64,000 bases of DNA from Flagellimonas hadalis (lineage in GTDB: Bacteria > Bacteroidota > Bacteroidia > Flavobacteriales > Flavobacteriaceae). The notes beneath the pieces were generated by a model. The model had not been told where the DNA came from and searched no databases. It saw only the letters and a program-made list of their open reading frames with translations. Shown here piece by piece: positions 1 to 9,186 of the stretch (within the stretch, counting starts at the first letter, position 1; each line of letters starts with the position of its first letter). The DNA lies in contig NZ_VNIK02000007.1 of assembly GCF_007785775.2 (NCBI RefSeq), positions 62,001 through 126,000 on the forward strand. Direction: 5' to 3'. The position numbers were made by a program, and so were the translations under genes.

Positions 1-766
1 AGTTTCGACCTTCATCCGCTGAACGGGCATTGAAAGAGCCGAACATATTCCGCAACAGGTCTGATGCCGCGGCAGGCTCCAATATGACCGTATATTTTCC
101 TGGCTCTATGGCCTGCGCCCCTTTGGACATCACGGCTTTGTCTATGGCGGTGTTTGAGGCCTCTGAGGCATTGAACTTTGAAATGTCGTTGTAATCGCGG
201 GTCACCCAGCCAGAACCCGTACCATCGTTGGTACGCATGGTCACCGTAAAATCGACATTGGTGGATTTGTTATAGGCGAACAAGCCGTTGGAGTTGATCA
301 TGGCGGAAAAACGGGCGCCATCATTCAAAAACCCTGCTGCAGTGACATCTTTGGCCGCGGCCGGAACAATGCTCTGACTGGCCACTTCTGCCCTATATTC
401 TGGTGTAGTATTGGCCGTGGCTTCCACATAAGTGATGGATTCGTCATAGGTCTGAGGGCCCAAAGGTTGCATAAATTCGGGATTTTCAGGAGATAGGTTT
501 GCCAATTCCTCTGCCCTGCGGACCACTTTTTCCAAAGAGGCGTCATCAAATTCATCTATGGTTGCGGTACCTACCTTTTTGCCGAAACTGGATTGTACCA
601 CCAAACTCTGACTGGATTGGTGCCCGGCAGTGGATACCGTATTACGGGCATATCGAATGTTTCCACTGTTGGAGCCACTAAGGTTTATTTCACAGGCATC
701 GGCCTTGGAAAAGCTAAGGGCCTTTTCCAAAATCTTCTTTGCTTCTTCTTTAGTATATATAGCCAT
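1..766 (-). CDS. tldE: TldE/PmbA-type metalloprotease subunit (partial, C-terminus cut by window edge)
   Basis: The reading frame opens at an ATG at 766 and stays open for 255 codons to the left edge, so only the N-terminal part is seen; family members are usually about 440-450 residues. The protein begins MAIYTKEEAKKILEKAL and follows the TldE/PmbA pattern of an N-terminal alpha-beta domain without the HExxxH site, which sits in the partner TldD. It lies 26 bases downstream of tldD on the same strand, so the two are almost certainly co-transcribed. In studied bacteria TldD and TldE form a heterodimer that degrades unfolded peptides. The assignment rests on the N-terminal half plus the neighbour. 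Confidence 0.8.
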   Translation of the reverse strand, partial: MAIYTKEEAKKILEKALSFSKADACEINLSGSNSGNIRYARNTVSTAGHQSSQSLVVQSSFGKKVGTATIDEFDDASLEKVVRRAEELANLSPENPEFMQPLGPQTYDESITYVEATANTTPEYRAEVASQSIVPAAAKDVTAAGFLNDGARFSAMINSNGLFAYNKSTNVDFTVTMRTNDGTGSGWVTRDYNDISKFNASEASNTAIDKAVMSKGAQAIEPGKYTVILEPAAASDLLRNMFGSFNARSADEGRN

Positions 767-792
767 TGTATTATTTTTTGAATGAATGAACC

Positions 793-2433
793 TTAGATGG
801 TCCTACCTGTATTGATTACATTGATCCCGTTGAACCTGGTAGTGGAGCTTCCGTGGGAAACCGCACTCACCTGTGATGGTTGTCCTTTTCCATCGAAAAA
901 GGAACCGAACATCCTGTAGTCGTCCTGATCACAGATCTTGGCACAGGAATTCCAGAATTCCTGGGTATTGGACTGGTAGGCCACATCTTCCAACATGCCC
1001 ACAATCTCCCCGTTCTTGATCTCATAGAACAAGGTGCCCCCAAACTGGAAGTTGTAGCGTTGCTGATCAATGGAATAAGATCCCCTTCCCAGAATGTAGA
1101 TTCCTTTTTCCACATCCTTGATCATCTCCTGCAAGGAATATTTTTCTTTTCCTGGTTCCAAGGAAACGTTGGGCATACGCTGGAACTGTACATCTTCCCA
1201 ACTCTGCGCATAGCAGCAGCCATGGGATTCGTTCTGGCCTATCATATGGACTTGGTCCCTGATGGCCTGATAATTTACCAAGGTTCCGTTCCTGATCAAG
1301 TCCCATTTCTTGGTCTTCACCCCTTCGTCATCATAGCCAACGGCGCCCAATGATCCCACTTGGGTCTTATCTGCCACTATATTGACCAGGTCACTTCCGT
1401 AGTTGAAGTTTTTGCTCTCCCATTTGTCCAAAGTGGCAAAACTGGTCCCAGCATAGTTGGCCTCGTAACCAAGTACCCTATCGAGCTCCAATGGGTGTCC
1501 TACGGATTCGTGGATGGTGAGCCCCAAATGGTTGGGTTCCAATACCAGGTCATATTTGCCGGCCTCGACCGATTTTGCGGTCAATTTTTGCTGTGCCTGT
1601 TTAGCGGCCAGCGTGGCATCTTCCACGATATCGTAACTGTTCCTGTATAGCTTGATGCCTTCAGGTCCTGAAAGCTTTTCGGACTCCAGACCATCCATAT
1701 ATTCGTAGCCCATACCCATAGGGGCACTCATGGCCTCCCTGGTCTTGAACTTACCTGCTTGACGATCTACTGCGGTCACGCTGAAAGTGGGCCAAATCCG
1801 ATGTACATCTTGATCAATGTATGACCCATCTGTGGATGCAAAATACTTCTGCTCATTGACCATGAACAAGGCTGAGTTCACAAAGCTTGCCCCATTTGCC
1901 GTAGCGGCAGCGTTCGCACTCAACAACAAGTCCACCTTTTCTGAAATGGGGACTTCCTTAAAATCCTTTTTGATGGGTGTTTTCCAAGAAACCTCCCCAT
2001 ACGATTGTACTGGGGCCAGAACAACGGGCTCCTTTTGGATCTTTGAATTGGCCTTGGCAATGGCAACGGCCTGTTCGGTTGCTTTTTTGATGCCGTCCTC
2101 GGTCACATCATTGGTAGAGGAAAATCCCCAAGTTCCATTGGCGATCACACGGATACCTATTCCAAAGGATTCTGTGTTGACCACGTTCTGGACCTTGTCC
2201 TCCCTGGTAAAAACGTACTGGTTCAAGTACCTTCCAATTCTAGCATCGGCATAAGTTGCCCCCAAAGATTTGGCGGTGTTCAGTGCCACATCGGCCATTT
2301 TCTTTTTGAGCACTGTGTCCATGCCCGGCTCCAGGAGCATCTCTACGGGAATGTTGTTTCCCAAGAGCATGGAGGGCATCAAAATGGCCCCGGTTCCCAG
2401 ACCAGCATACTGTACAAAATTTCTTCTTTTCAT
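793..2433 (-). CDS. tldD: TldD-type metalloprotease with N-terminal signal
   Basis: A 546-residue protein of the TldD/PmbA family. The zinc-binding HExxxH motif that defines the TldD subunit is visible at residues 308-313 (HESVGH, followed by PLELDR). The N-terminus MKRRNFVQYAGLG has two arginines followed by a hydrophobic stretch, like a twin-arginine signal, so this copy may act outside the cytoplasm; classical TldD is cytoplasmic. Family members without a leader are about 480 residues, and the extra length here is at the N-terminus. The tldE partner follows 26 bases downstream, which supports a heterodimeric peptidase. Family assignment is firm; export is inference from the leader. Confidence 0.9.
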   Translation of the reverse strand: MKRRNFVQYAGLGTGAILMPSMLLGNNIPVEMLLEPGMDTVLKKKMADVALNTAKSLGATYADARIGRYLNQYVFTREDKVQNVVNTESFGIGIRVIANGTWGFSSTNDVTEDGIKKATEQAVAIAKANSKIQKEPVVLAPVQSYGEVSWKTPIKKDFKEVPISEKVDLLLSANAAATANGASFVNSALFMVNEQKYFASTDGSYIDQDVHRIWPTFSVTAVDRQAGKFKTREAMSAPMGMGYEYMDGLESEKLSGPEGIKLYRNSYDIVEDATLAAKQAQQKLTAKSVEAGKYDLVLEPNHLGLTIHESVGHPLELDRVLGYEANYAGTSFATLDKWESKNFNYGSDLVNIVADKTQVGSLGAVGYDDEGVKTKKWDLIRNGTLVNYQAIRDQVHMIGQNESHGCCYAQSWEDVQFQRMPNVSLEPGKEKYSLQEMIKDVEKGIYILGRGSYSIDQQRYNFQFGGTLFYEIKNGEIVGMLEDVAYQSNTQEFWNSCAKICDQDDYRMFGSFFDGKGQPSQVSAVSHGSSTTRFNGINVINTGRTI

Positions 2434-2724
2434 ATGTTTTGGTTATCTGATTTATTGTCCCGATCAGTGGATAGTTTAAAAAACCTGTCCTGACACTGAT
2501 CTTTTTTCATGGGCTTTTAAAAATAAGTAGTGTATGTGTAGTCTTATGTTAATTTTAACCTAAAATCCAAATGGACACTTCATTTAAAAAAATGGGCAAC
2601 ACCCATTGGGTTCTTATGTGTTCCGAAGTTCCCAACTTGGAGCTTGACCTATCAGTTTGTATCAATTTTCACTTATCTGTTACAATATTTGGAAATACAT
2701 TCAAGAAAAAAGTCTTGCAACCTA

Positions 2725-2765
2725 TTATAATCACTAAAAATAATATGTTATAATCACTAAAAATA
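2725..2765. repeat. Two direct copies of an 18-base AT-rich motif
   Basis: The sequence ttataatcactaaaaata occurs at 2725-2742 and again, identically, at 2748-2765, a 23-base period (about two helical turns). It lies 40-80 bases upstream of the TATCTTTG box of cls, a place where an activator could bind. The function is unknown. Confidence 0.6.
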
Positions 2766-2806
2766 TGGTTTCTACAAAACAAGGCCCGGCCAATTGCCCA
2801 GTGGAT

Positions 2807-2814
2807 TATCTTTG
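2807..2814 (+). promoter_or_regulatory. Possible Bacteroidota -7 box upstream of cls
   Basis: TATCTTTG matches the Bacteroidota -7 consensus TAnnTTTG and lies 24 bases before the cls ATG. No TTG is found at the right distance upstream, so an activator may be needed or the match may be chance. Confidence 0.4.
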
Positions 2815-2837
2815 TTGTACAAACCCATTACCCATAG

Positions 2838-4244
2838 ATGCTTATTCCCATTCTCATAGTGGTTTATATCGTCATCGCCCTTACGATGGTGGTGAGTCTA
2901 TTGCTGAACGGGATAAGGCCCAGTAAAACCTTGGCATGGCTCTTGGCCATTTTCACCATTCCCGTTGGCGGGGTACTTTTCTATCTATTGTTCGGAAGGA
3001 ACAGGAGGAAGAACAAAATGTTTTCCCTGAAGGACAATTTTGCCCTCAGAAATGAAAGGTTTCATGGAACTTGCATCCCCAACATCTCCCAAGGCAAAGA
3101 AAAGACCACCGAGCTTATCCATAAGACCGCCAAATGCCCTGTTACCTGCGAGAATGGACTTACACTTTTGAAAGATGGCAAAAATACGTTTGAGAGTATA
3201 TTCGAAGCCCTGGAAAGTGCTTCGGAACACATCCACCTCCAGTATTACATTTTCGAGGATGGCCTCTTGGCCGAAAAGCTTTTGGAAATCTTTGAACGAA
3301 AAATTGCCCACAATGTGACCATAAGGCTTTTGTATGATGGGATCGGGAGTTATTCCCTGAGCAAAAAATACCTTAAAAGACTCAAGGAAATGGGAGTGGA
3401 AACCGCACAGTTCCTCCCCTTCCGGTTTGGTCGCTTTTTATCGTCCCTCAACTACAGGAACCATAGAAAGATCATTGTGGTGGACAACAAGATAGGGTTT
3501 ACCGGGGGGATCAACATATCGGACAAATACCTGAAGGGTGACCCCTCATTGGGCAAATGGCACGATACCCACTTAAAGATTGAAGGAGAGGCGGTCGACT
3601 TTTTGAACGAGATCTTTGTGACCGATTGGTATTTGGCCAGTGGCAAAAAGGTGGATATGTCAAACTTCAGGGTCCAAAAGAACACAGGGAAGCACTTTCC
3701 TTTGCAAATTGTGCCCAGTGGCCCGGACGATGACTTTGATGTGATGGAGCAGGCTTATTTTTCCCTCATCAACAGTGCGGAGGATTACCTGTACATCATC
3801 AACCCCTACATCATCCCCAACCATGCCATCCTACAAGGGCTGGAAACCGCTGCCCTCAGTGGTGTGGACGTTCGCCTGCTGATGTCCTCCAGTACCGACA
3901 TCAAATTGGTGGACTGGTGCGTTAGGGCCTATTTTGAGTCCTACCTCAAGGCCGGTATCAAGATATACCTTTATCCGGATGGTTTTTTGCACAGCAAGGT
4001 CATGCTCTGTGACGACGAAGTGGTAAGTATCGGCACTGCCAATCTGGACAATAGGAGCCTTCAACAGAACTATGAGGCCCAAGTCTTTGTCTATGATGGT
4101 GACCTATGCCAACAAATGAAATCGGATTTTCTGAAGGATTGCTCCAAATCTGCCGTGCTGGAAGATCATGAGGCCTACAGTAAGCGCCCCTGGGTCCGCA
4201 AACTCGTTGAAGGCATGGCAAAGCTGATGAGCCCCTTGTTATGA
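2838..4244 (+). CDS. cls: Cardiolipin synthase (phospholipase D family)
   Basis: A 468-residue inner-membrane enzyme that joins two phosphatidylglycerols (or a related pair) into cardiolipin. Two hydrophobic segments lie at about residues 3-23 and 32-53, as in bacterial Cls. Two HKD catalytic motifs follow: H209/K211/D216 and H385/K387/D392, the second followed by the typical GTANLDNRS signature. Length and domain order match the standard ClsA-type enzyme. The 3' end overlaps the convergent dehydrogenase gene by 6 bases. A pair of direct repeats and a possible promoter box lie upstream. Confidence 0.93.
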   Translation: MLIPILIVVYIVIALTMVVSLLLNGIRPSKTLAWLLAIFTIPVGGVLFYLLFGRNRRKNKMFSLKDNFALRNERFHGTCIPNISQGKEKTTELIHKTAKCPVTCENGLTLLKDGKNTFESIFEALESASEHIHLQYYIFEDGLLAEKLLEIFERKIAHNVTIRLLYDGIGSYSLSKKYLKRLKEMGVETAQFLPFRFGRFLSSLNYRNHRKIIVVDNKIGFTGGINISDKYLKGDPSLGKWHDTHLKIEGEAVDFLNEIFVTDWYLASGKKVDMSNFRVQKNTGKHFPLQIVPSGPDDDFDVMEQAYFSLINSAEDYLYIINPYIIPNHAILQGLETAALSGVDVRLLMSSSTDIKLVDWCVRAYFESYLKAGIKIYLYPDGFLHSKVMLCDDEVVSIGTANLDNRSLQQNYEAQVFVYDGDLCQQMKSDFLKDCSKSAVLEDHEAYSKRPWVRKLVEGMAKLMSPLL

Positions 4245-5246
4245 AACAAAGGTTTCGTAGCCCAGTTCATTTTTGCAGCCCCTTCCCTCTTCCCAACAAT
4301 CAAGGTTGGATATGGTGGTCTGCGCTATCCTGAGCAAGGCTTCCTTTGTTGCAAAGGCTTGATGGGGCGTCAAAAGCACATGGGGCAGGGAAATCAGTTC
4401 CTTGAGTTGCTCGTCTTCAATGCCCTTTTTGCTATGGTCTTGGAAGAAAATACCCCTCTCGTTTTCATAGACATCCGTTGCATACCCTCCAAGGTGGCCA
4501 TTTTTGATATTGCTGATGAGATCTTCTGTCTTCACGATGCCCCCTCTCGCGGTATTGACCAAGATGGTTCCCTTTTTCATGAGCTTGAACAGCGAATTCC
4601 TGAATAGGTGATGGGTCTCATAGGTAAGTGGCACATTGATGCTGATAATGTCCGCCTTTTTGCACATTTCTTCCAAAGGAAGGTATTTCAGATCATAGTG
4701 GCTCTCCAGATATTGGTTCTTTGTAAGGTCCGTGGCCATCAACTTGCAGCCAAAGGCATGGAATATCCTCACCAAAATGGAGCCTATCTTTCCTGTTCCC
4801 AAAATGCCCACTGTCTTTCCGTTTAGGTCAAAACCCACCAAATTGTCCATAGAGAAGTTGTATTGCTTTACTTGCGCATCTGCTTGCACCAATTTTCGAT
4901 TGAGCGCCAACACCAGCGCCACGGTATGTTCGGCTATGGCGTTGGGCGAGTATTCGGGGGCATAGGCCACCTTGAGCCCTATCCGCTTGGCGGACTTGAT
5001 GCTCACATTGTTGTATCCTGTGGACCTCAATGTAATGTACTTGACCCCCATATCCTTCAAAGTCTCAAGGACGACCAATGAAGCATCATCATTGGAAAAA
5101 ATGGAAATGGCATCATATCCAGCGGCCAGAACGGCCGTATCGGCATCAAGGGCTTCGGGCACGAATGTCAACGTATGCTTTTTACCATTGGCCTTTTTGA
5201 GATTGTCCTTTTCAAAATCCTTGGTACTGTAAACCAATACTTTCAT
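4239..5246 (-). CDS. D-lactate dehydrogenase-like 2-hydroxyacid dehydrogenase
   Basis: A 335-residue NAD-dependent dehydrogenase of the D-isomer 2-hydroxyacid family, closest in look to fermentative D-lactate dehydrogenase (LdhA type, pyruvate to D-lactate). The nucleotide-binding glycine motif GILGTGKIG, the arginine in NTARGGIV, the glutamate in VYENERG and the histidine in LLTPHQAF are all in their expected places. The frame is open further upstream to 5345, but the ATG at 5246 (start MKVLVYSTKDFEKDN) is preceded by a purine-rich aaagaag and matches the family N-terminus. Its neighbours are stress-protein genes, which fits fermentation or redox balance under low oxygen. The exact substrate is inferred. 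Confidence 0.87.
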   Translation of the reverse strand: MKVLVYSTKDFEKDNLKKANGKKHTLTFVPEALDADTAVLAAGYDAISIFSNDDASLVVLETLKDMGVKYITLRSTGYNNVSIKSAKRIGLKVAYAPEYSPNAIAEHTVALVLALNRKLVQADAQVKQYNFSMDNLVGFDLNGKTVGILGTGKIGSILVRIFHAFGCKLMATDLTKNQYLESHYDLKYLPLEEMCKKADIISINVPLTYETHHLFRNSLFKLMKKGTILVNTARGGIVKTEDLISNIKNGHLGGYATDVYENERGIFFQDHSKKGIEDEQLKELISLPHVLLTPHQAFATKEALLRIAQTTISNLDCWEEGRGCKNELGYETFVS

Positions 5247-5383
5247 AGCTTCTTTTTTAGATTGAAATAACTTACATGCATTGCCGCTTGGGTTTAAACC
5301 ATCCCATTCTGAAAAGTCGGAAAAACTCTCCTTTCCGCAAGACAACGCTAATGGTCTCTTGCCTGTTCCATCCTATCTTGTTT

Positions 5384-6253
5384 TCAATTATCATTCAGTT
5401 CCAAAATGGGTACTTTGGGATCATATCCTATTTCTTTCACCAAGGGATTGGAGAGAATGGTGCGAAGGAAGGTATGTTTTCTGTTCAAAAAAGCGACCAT
5501 ATCCCCTTCTTTGCTTTCAAGGAAACCTTCAATGCCCTTACCTAGTTTTACCGGAGGTAAAAAATGCATTTCATAGTCCGTTCCGTCCAAAATATCCTCC
5601 AACAATTTTTTATTGGCCTCCTCACTGTCATTGAGTTTTCCATCCTTGCCCCTGTCCAAGTGCACTACATTGATCCTTGCTCCATGCAGGTTTGCTATTT
5701 CCATCAGGTCCTTGATCTCCTTTTTTTGGAAGCTGTGCCTAAAATCGGTAGGAAACACAATTTCTTTTGGGGGCACAAAAAGACAATCACTGGGTACCGC
5801 CATCACTGGACATTGTTTGATGTATTCCATGACACGTACGGTATTTGTCCCAAAGATCTTGGCCATGGAACCCGTGGCGCCCTTTGTTCCCATAACGATG
5901 GCATCAATATCATTTTTCCTGACGGCATGGGCCACAGCTTCCACAAAACTGTTGAACGTACAAATGGCATGGAAGCGGTGCCTATGGTTTTCCGGCAGCA
6001 ACTTGATCATCTGCAGCAGGCGTTCCATGCCCTCCTCGGATTCTTTCTTTGCCGCTTCGTAGAGGGGTTCCCCTTCCTCAGGGACCCTCATGCTCTCCAA
6101 GGTATACCCGGAAACCTGATAGGCATTCAGAAGGTAAAAATCGCACTGCACATCCCCATAAAGTCCTAGGGCATACTTAATGGCATTGAATGCATTTTTT
6201 GAATAATCCGTGGGCAACAATACTCTTTTGTCCATCATGGCATCTATTTGCAT
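5384..6253 (-). CDS. Universal stress protein, tandem two-domain type (copy 1 of 3)
   Basis: A 289-residue protein made of two UspA domains. The first starts RVLLPTDYSKNAFNA and contains the ATP-binding pattern GTKGATG followed by GTNT at about residues 120-140. The second domain, from about residue 160 (EIVFPTDFRHSF), lacks the glycine-rich loop and looks degenerate. ATGs also occur 5 and 6 codons into the frame and could be the true start. It is the last of three consecutive usp genes on the same strand, downstream of a sensor kinase and a receiver-Crp regulator that may control them. UspA proteins support survival in stress and low oxygen; no specific partner can be read from the sequence. 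Confidence 0.88.
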   Translation of the reverse strand: MQIDAMMDKRVLLPTDYSKNAFNAIKYALGLYGDVQCDFYLLNAYQVSGYTLESMRVPEEGEPLYEAAKKESEEGMERLLQMIKLLPENHRHRFHAICTFNSFVEAVAHAVRKNDIDAIVMGTKGATGSMAKIFGTNTVRVMEYIKQCPVMAVPSDCLFVPPKEIVFPTDFRHSFQKKEIKDLMEIANLHGARINVVHLDRGKDGKLNDSEEANKKLLEDILDGTDYEMHFLPPVKLGKGIEGFLESKEGDMVAFLNRKHTFLRTILSNPLVKEIGYDPKVPILELNDN

Positions 6254-6321
6254 TAAAATTACCCCGATGCAAAATACTGTACCATGATTTTGGTCAGCTT
6301 CATATGCACAAGAACATAAAA

Positions 6322-7170
6322 TCAGGCCTCAACACCATACGGAAGCACCAAAAAAGGGACCTTGCTGTGCAACCCAATGTTCTTTATCACGGGTTCCATA
6401 AAAAGACGTTCAAAGAACGAGTGCCTGTTATTGATCATGGACAACATGTCGATGGGCGTCCTTTCCTGAAACGAATTGATGGCCTGGATAAGCTCTTGGT
6501 CAGGAAGGTCGTGGCTATCATGGTTGTGCTCCAACATCAACCCTTCCAATTTGGCCTTGTTGTTTTCCTGTTCGAGGGTCAACCCACCAGGTGATGATAC
6601 ATGGAGTATATGTATCTTGGAATGCCATAGCTTGGCAATCCAGAATAAAAAATCCAGAGGGGCCCGTCCATAATCCACTTCAAAATCTGTAGGGAACAAA
6701 AGATGTCTGGGCAGTTCAAATCCAAAGTTGGACGGTATGGCCAAAACGGGCACTTCCATATTTTCCATTGCCTGCACCGTGTTGGAACCCAATAGGATTT
6801 CCTTTGCCCCGGTGGCACCCTGGGTGCCCATAACAACAAAATCGATGTTTTCCCTTTGGACGATATTCTTTATTTCATCCACCAATGTGTTGAGAGAGGC
6901 GTGGAGGACAAAAGTATGTCTGTGGTTTTCGAACTTTTCCTTGATCTGCTCTAGGAGTTTTTCCAGTGAAGATTCCGCAATGTATTTATGCTCGTCTGGC
7001 AGCCCTATCTGGCCTGGGCTACCCAGCGCATAGTCTATTCGATATATGGGAGGTGAGTATACATGTAGCAAATAGAACTCACAGGTTGCATTTTCACACA
7101 GACGGAGGGCATACTCGATTGCATGGAATGCATTCGGGGAAAAATCGGTGGGCACCAGTATTTTCGTCAT
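6322..7170 (-). CDS. Universal stress protein, tandem two-domain type (copy 2 of 3)
   Basis: A 282-residue double UspA protein. It begins MTKILVPTDFSPNAFHAIEY; the ATP loop reads GTQGATG then GSNT in domain 1. Domain 2 starts near LLFPTDFEVDYG and has no clear ATP loop. It is clearly paralogous to the genes on either side, sharing the start, the loop and the degenerate second domain, but the copies have diverged well. That suggests separate ligands or partners rather than a recent duplication. Gaps of 68 and 38 bases separate it from its neighbours. Confidence 0.88.
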   Translation of the reverse strand: MTKILVPTDFSPNAFHAIEYALRLCENATCEFYLLHVYSPPIYRIDYALGSPGQIGLPDEHKYIAESSLEKLLEQIKEKFENHRHTFVLHASLNTLVDEIKNIVQRENIDFVVMGTQGATGAKEILLGSNTVQAMENMEVPVLAIPSNFGFELPRHLLFPTDFEVDYGRAPLDFLFWIAKLWHSKIHILHVSSPGGLTLEQENNKAKLEGLMLEHNHDSHDLPDQELIQAINSFQERTPIDMLSMINNRHSFFERLFMEPVIKNIGLHSKVPFLVLPYGVEA

Positions 7171-7208
7171 AAGATCTTCCTTTTAAATGGCCCTTGTTGT
7201 ACAGGGTT

Positions 7209-8045
7209 TTACTCATGGATGACAAAGAATGGTATCTTGGTGTGGAAACTGATCTTCTCCGTCAGGGAGTCAAAAAGAATCTGTTGGATGAAGTTCAAGT
7301 TCTTGGCCACCATGACCATCATGTCTATGTCCCGGCTCTCCACAAAACATTGGATGGCCAGCTTTGCGCTTTTGTTCGTCAAGGAATGGAAACTGTATCT
7401 GTCCGGAAAGGTTTCTTCCATATAATCCAACAGAAATTCCTTGTTGTTTTGCTGCTCCGGATTCATGACCACTCCTTCCCTTTTGGCATTCATGATCCGA
7501 AAATTGCCCTTTCCCAAGTGCATCATCTCGGTCATGGACCTCAATATGCCATGGGAGTAAAAGATATTAAAATCTGTTGGAAAAGCAATTTCCATGGGCT
7601 TGATATATTCGACCTGGTTAGGGACCACCAATGTATTGCACTGCACCTTAACGATCACGTCCCCTGCATTGCTCCCCACTACCTTTTCCCTGAGACCTGA
7701 TACTCCTTTGGTACCCATTACGATAAGGTCTATCTGTTTTTCCTCCAAATGTTTTTTGATGGTGGGTACAAAAAAGCCGTATTCGTGCAGGGCATAAAAA
7801 GAATGGCCAGCATAGGCACTGTTTTTTTTGCTGTCATCCAACAAGTCCTGCAATTGTTGTTTGGTACTTCCCGTAGGACCATCACCTATGTCCGCCAAGG
7901 CATCGGTATCGGCTTTGACGTCCAAAAGAGTTCCAACATACAACAAATAGAAATTGCACTCCAATGCCCCAAACAGCATTTGTGCATACTTTAGGGCGGT
8001 CTTGGAGTTTTCCGAAAAATCAGTCGGGACCAGGATATTCTTCAT
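7209..8045 (-). CDS. Universal stress protein, tandem two-domain type (copy 3 of 3)
   Basis: A 278-residue double UspA protein, first of the three to be transcribed if they form an operon. It begins MKNILVPTDFSENSKTALKY; the first domain carries GTKGVSG then GSNA, a slightly altered ATP loop. The second domain starts at about residue 147 (EIAFPTDFNIFYS) and lacks the loop. It lies 88 bases downstream of the receiver-Crp regulator gene. That gap includes a short inverted repeat, attcc/ggaat with 11 bases between, that could be a regulator site. Confidence 0.88.
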   Translation of the reverse strand: MKNILVPTDFSENSKTALKYAQMLFGALECNFYLLYVGTLLDVKADTDALADIGDGPTGSTKQQLQDLLDDSKKNSAYAGHSFYALHEYGFFVPTIKKHLEEKQIDLIVMGTKGVSGLREKVVGSNAGDVIVKVQCNTLVVPNQVEYIKPMEIAFPTDFNIFYSHGILRSMTEMMHLGKGNFRIMNAKREGVVMNPEQQNNKEFLLDYMEETFPDRYSFHSLTNKSAKLAIQCFVESRDIDMMVMVAKNLNFIQQILFDSLTEKISFHTKIPFFVIHE

Positions 8046-8133
8046 CTGCCATAAAATGATGGGGCAAGATTAACATTCCATTGGTGATACGGAATGATAA
8101 ATATCATCTGGGCTGATTATGGCCAAAAAGTGT

Positions 8134-9183
8134 CTAATGAACGTGTTCCAGGGCCTTCTTGTCCAACACTTTGATATTCCTGTTCTCTATGGTTATCAGC
8201 CCCTCGTTCCTGAAGTCGGACAAGGTCCTGATAAGGCTTTCCGTGGCAATCCCCGCCACGCCTGCCAAATCGCTACGGGTCACTTTAAGGGGTGCTTCCT
8301 TTCCCCTGTTCATCGTGTTGGAGTACATCAACAGGGTCTGGGCGGTCTTCTTACGTACGGAGCTATAGGCCATTTGCAGCAATTGCCTTTTGATGTTGGC
8401 CAAATTATCGGCAATGACATCCATCAGCTCCAAGGAAATGTTCTTATTGTCTTCCAAAATGACCTTGACCCTTTCCTTTGAGATTCCTGCCAGCTCCACA
8501 TCTTCCATGGCCACTGCATAGTCTTGGTGCGGAAGGTTCTCGGTCAGGGAAGTGAACCCTAAAAAATCGTCCTCACAATGGATGGAGGTGATCAGTTCCT
8601 TGCCGTCTTCATCCAGGCCACAGCATTTGACCACACCTCCCAGAATAAGGTAAACCATATTGGAATGGTCTCCAATCGTATATATGGTCTCGTCCTTTTT
8701 ATAGGAGAACGATTGTCCATTATCATCAAAAAAATTCTTCAGTTCGTTCAGCGACCTGATGTCATTTTCCTTTTTTTTTTGGCCGGGAAACCCCTTGAGT
8801 GCATCCCCGTACTGCTTTGCCTTTTCCAATCTGGTCTGGATGGCGCCCAAGAGTTCATCTTCCTCAAAAGGTTTGGTGAGATAATCGTCCGCTCCAAGGT
8901 TCATGCCCTTTCTGATCTCGTGCCGCTCGGTCTTGGCCGACACAAAGATGAAGGGAATATGTTTGGTGGATTCGTCCGATGAGAGATGCTCAAGAACCTC
9001 ATATCCATCCATTTCGGGCATCATGATGTCGCATAGCACTACGTCCGGGAGTTCCCTTCGGGCCATCTCCACCGCTATTTTTCCATTGGAAGCCGTAAAA
9101 ACTTCAAAACCGGACAGTTCCAATAGCTCTTCCACATTTTCTCGCAGTGAGGTATCGTCCTCAACCAGTAATATCTTTGTCAT
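8134..9183 (-). CDS. Response regulator with receiver, cyclic-nucleotide-binding-like and Crp-type HTH domains
   Basis: A 349-residue fusion. Residues 1-120 are a receiver domain with acidic residues at 8-10, phospho-acceptor D52 (in LCDIMMPEMDG) and the conserved lysine in LTKPFEED. Residues about 150-245 are a cNMP-binding/Crp sensory fold, and residues about 290-345 are a Crp/Fnr winged helix (SDLAGVAGIATESLIRTLSDF). No N-terminal cysteine cluster like that of Fnr is present, so oxygen sensing, if any, must come from the partner kinase. The kinase gene lies immediately upstream with a 3-base gap. The three usp genes downstream on the same strand are likely targets or operon mates (inference). 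Confidence 0.9.
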   Translation of the reverse strand: MTKILLVEDDTSLRENVEELLELSGFEVFTASNGKIAVEMARRELPDVVLCDIMMPEMDGYEVLEHLSSDESTKHIPFIFVSAKTERHEIRKGMNLGADDYLTKPFEEDELLGAIQTRLEKAKQYGDALKGFPGQKKKENDIRSLNELKNFFDDNGQSFSYKKDETIYTIGDHSNMVYLILGGVVKCCGLDEDGKELITSIHCEDDFLGFTSLTENLPHQDYAVAMEDVELAGISKERVKVILEDNKNISLELMDVIADNLANIKRQLLQMAYSSVRKKTAQTLLMYSNTMNRGKEAPLKVTRSDLAGVAGIATESLIRTLSDFRNEGLITIENRNIKVLDKKALEHVH

Positions 9184-9186
9184 TTT

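Larger units (their letters stand above)
2434..2837. other. Intergenic region between divergent tldD and cls
   Basis: About 400 bases with no convincing gene; a 60-codon frame at 2571-2753 has no ribosome site and no recognisable protein character. The right end holds a pair of 18-base direct repeats (2725-2742 and 2748-2765) and a TATCTTTG box just upstream of the cls start. Confidence 0.6.

Noticed and set aside
880..1353. 157-codon plus-strand frame inside tldD
   Set aside because: It is the opposite strand of a well-supported protease gene, with no ribosome site and no domain.
2571..2753. 60-codon frame between tldD and cls
   Set aside because: No ribosome site, no recognisable pattern, and it runs into the direct repeats.
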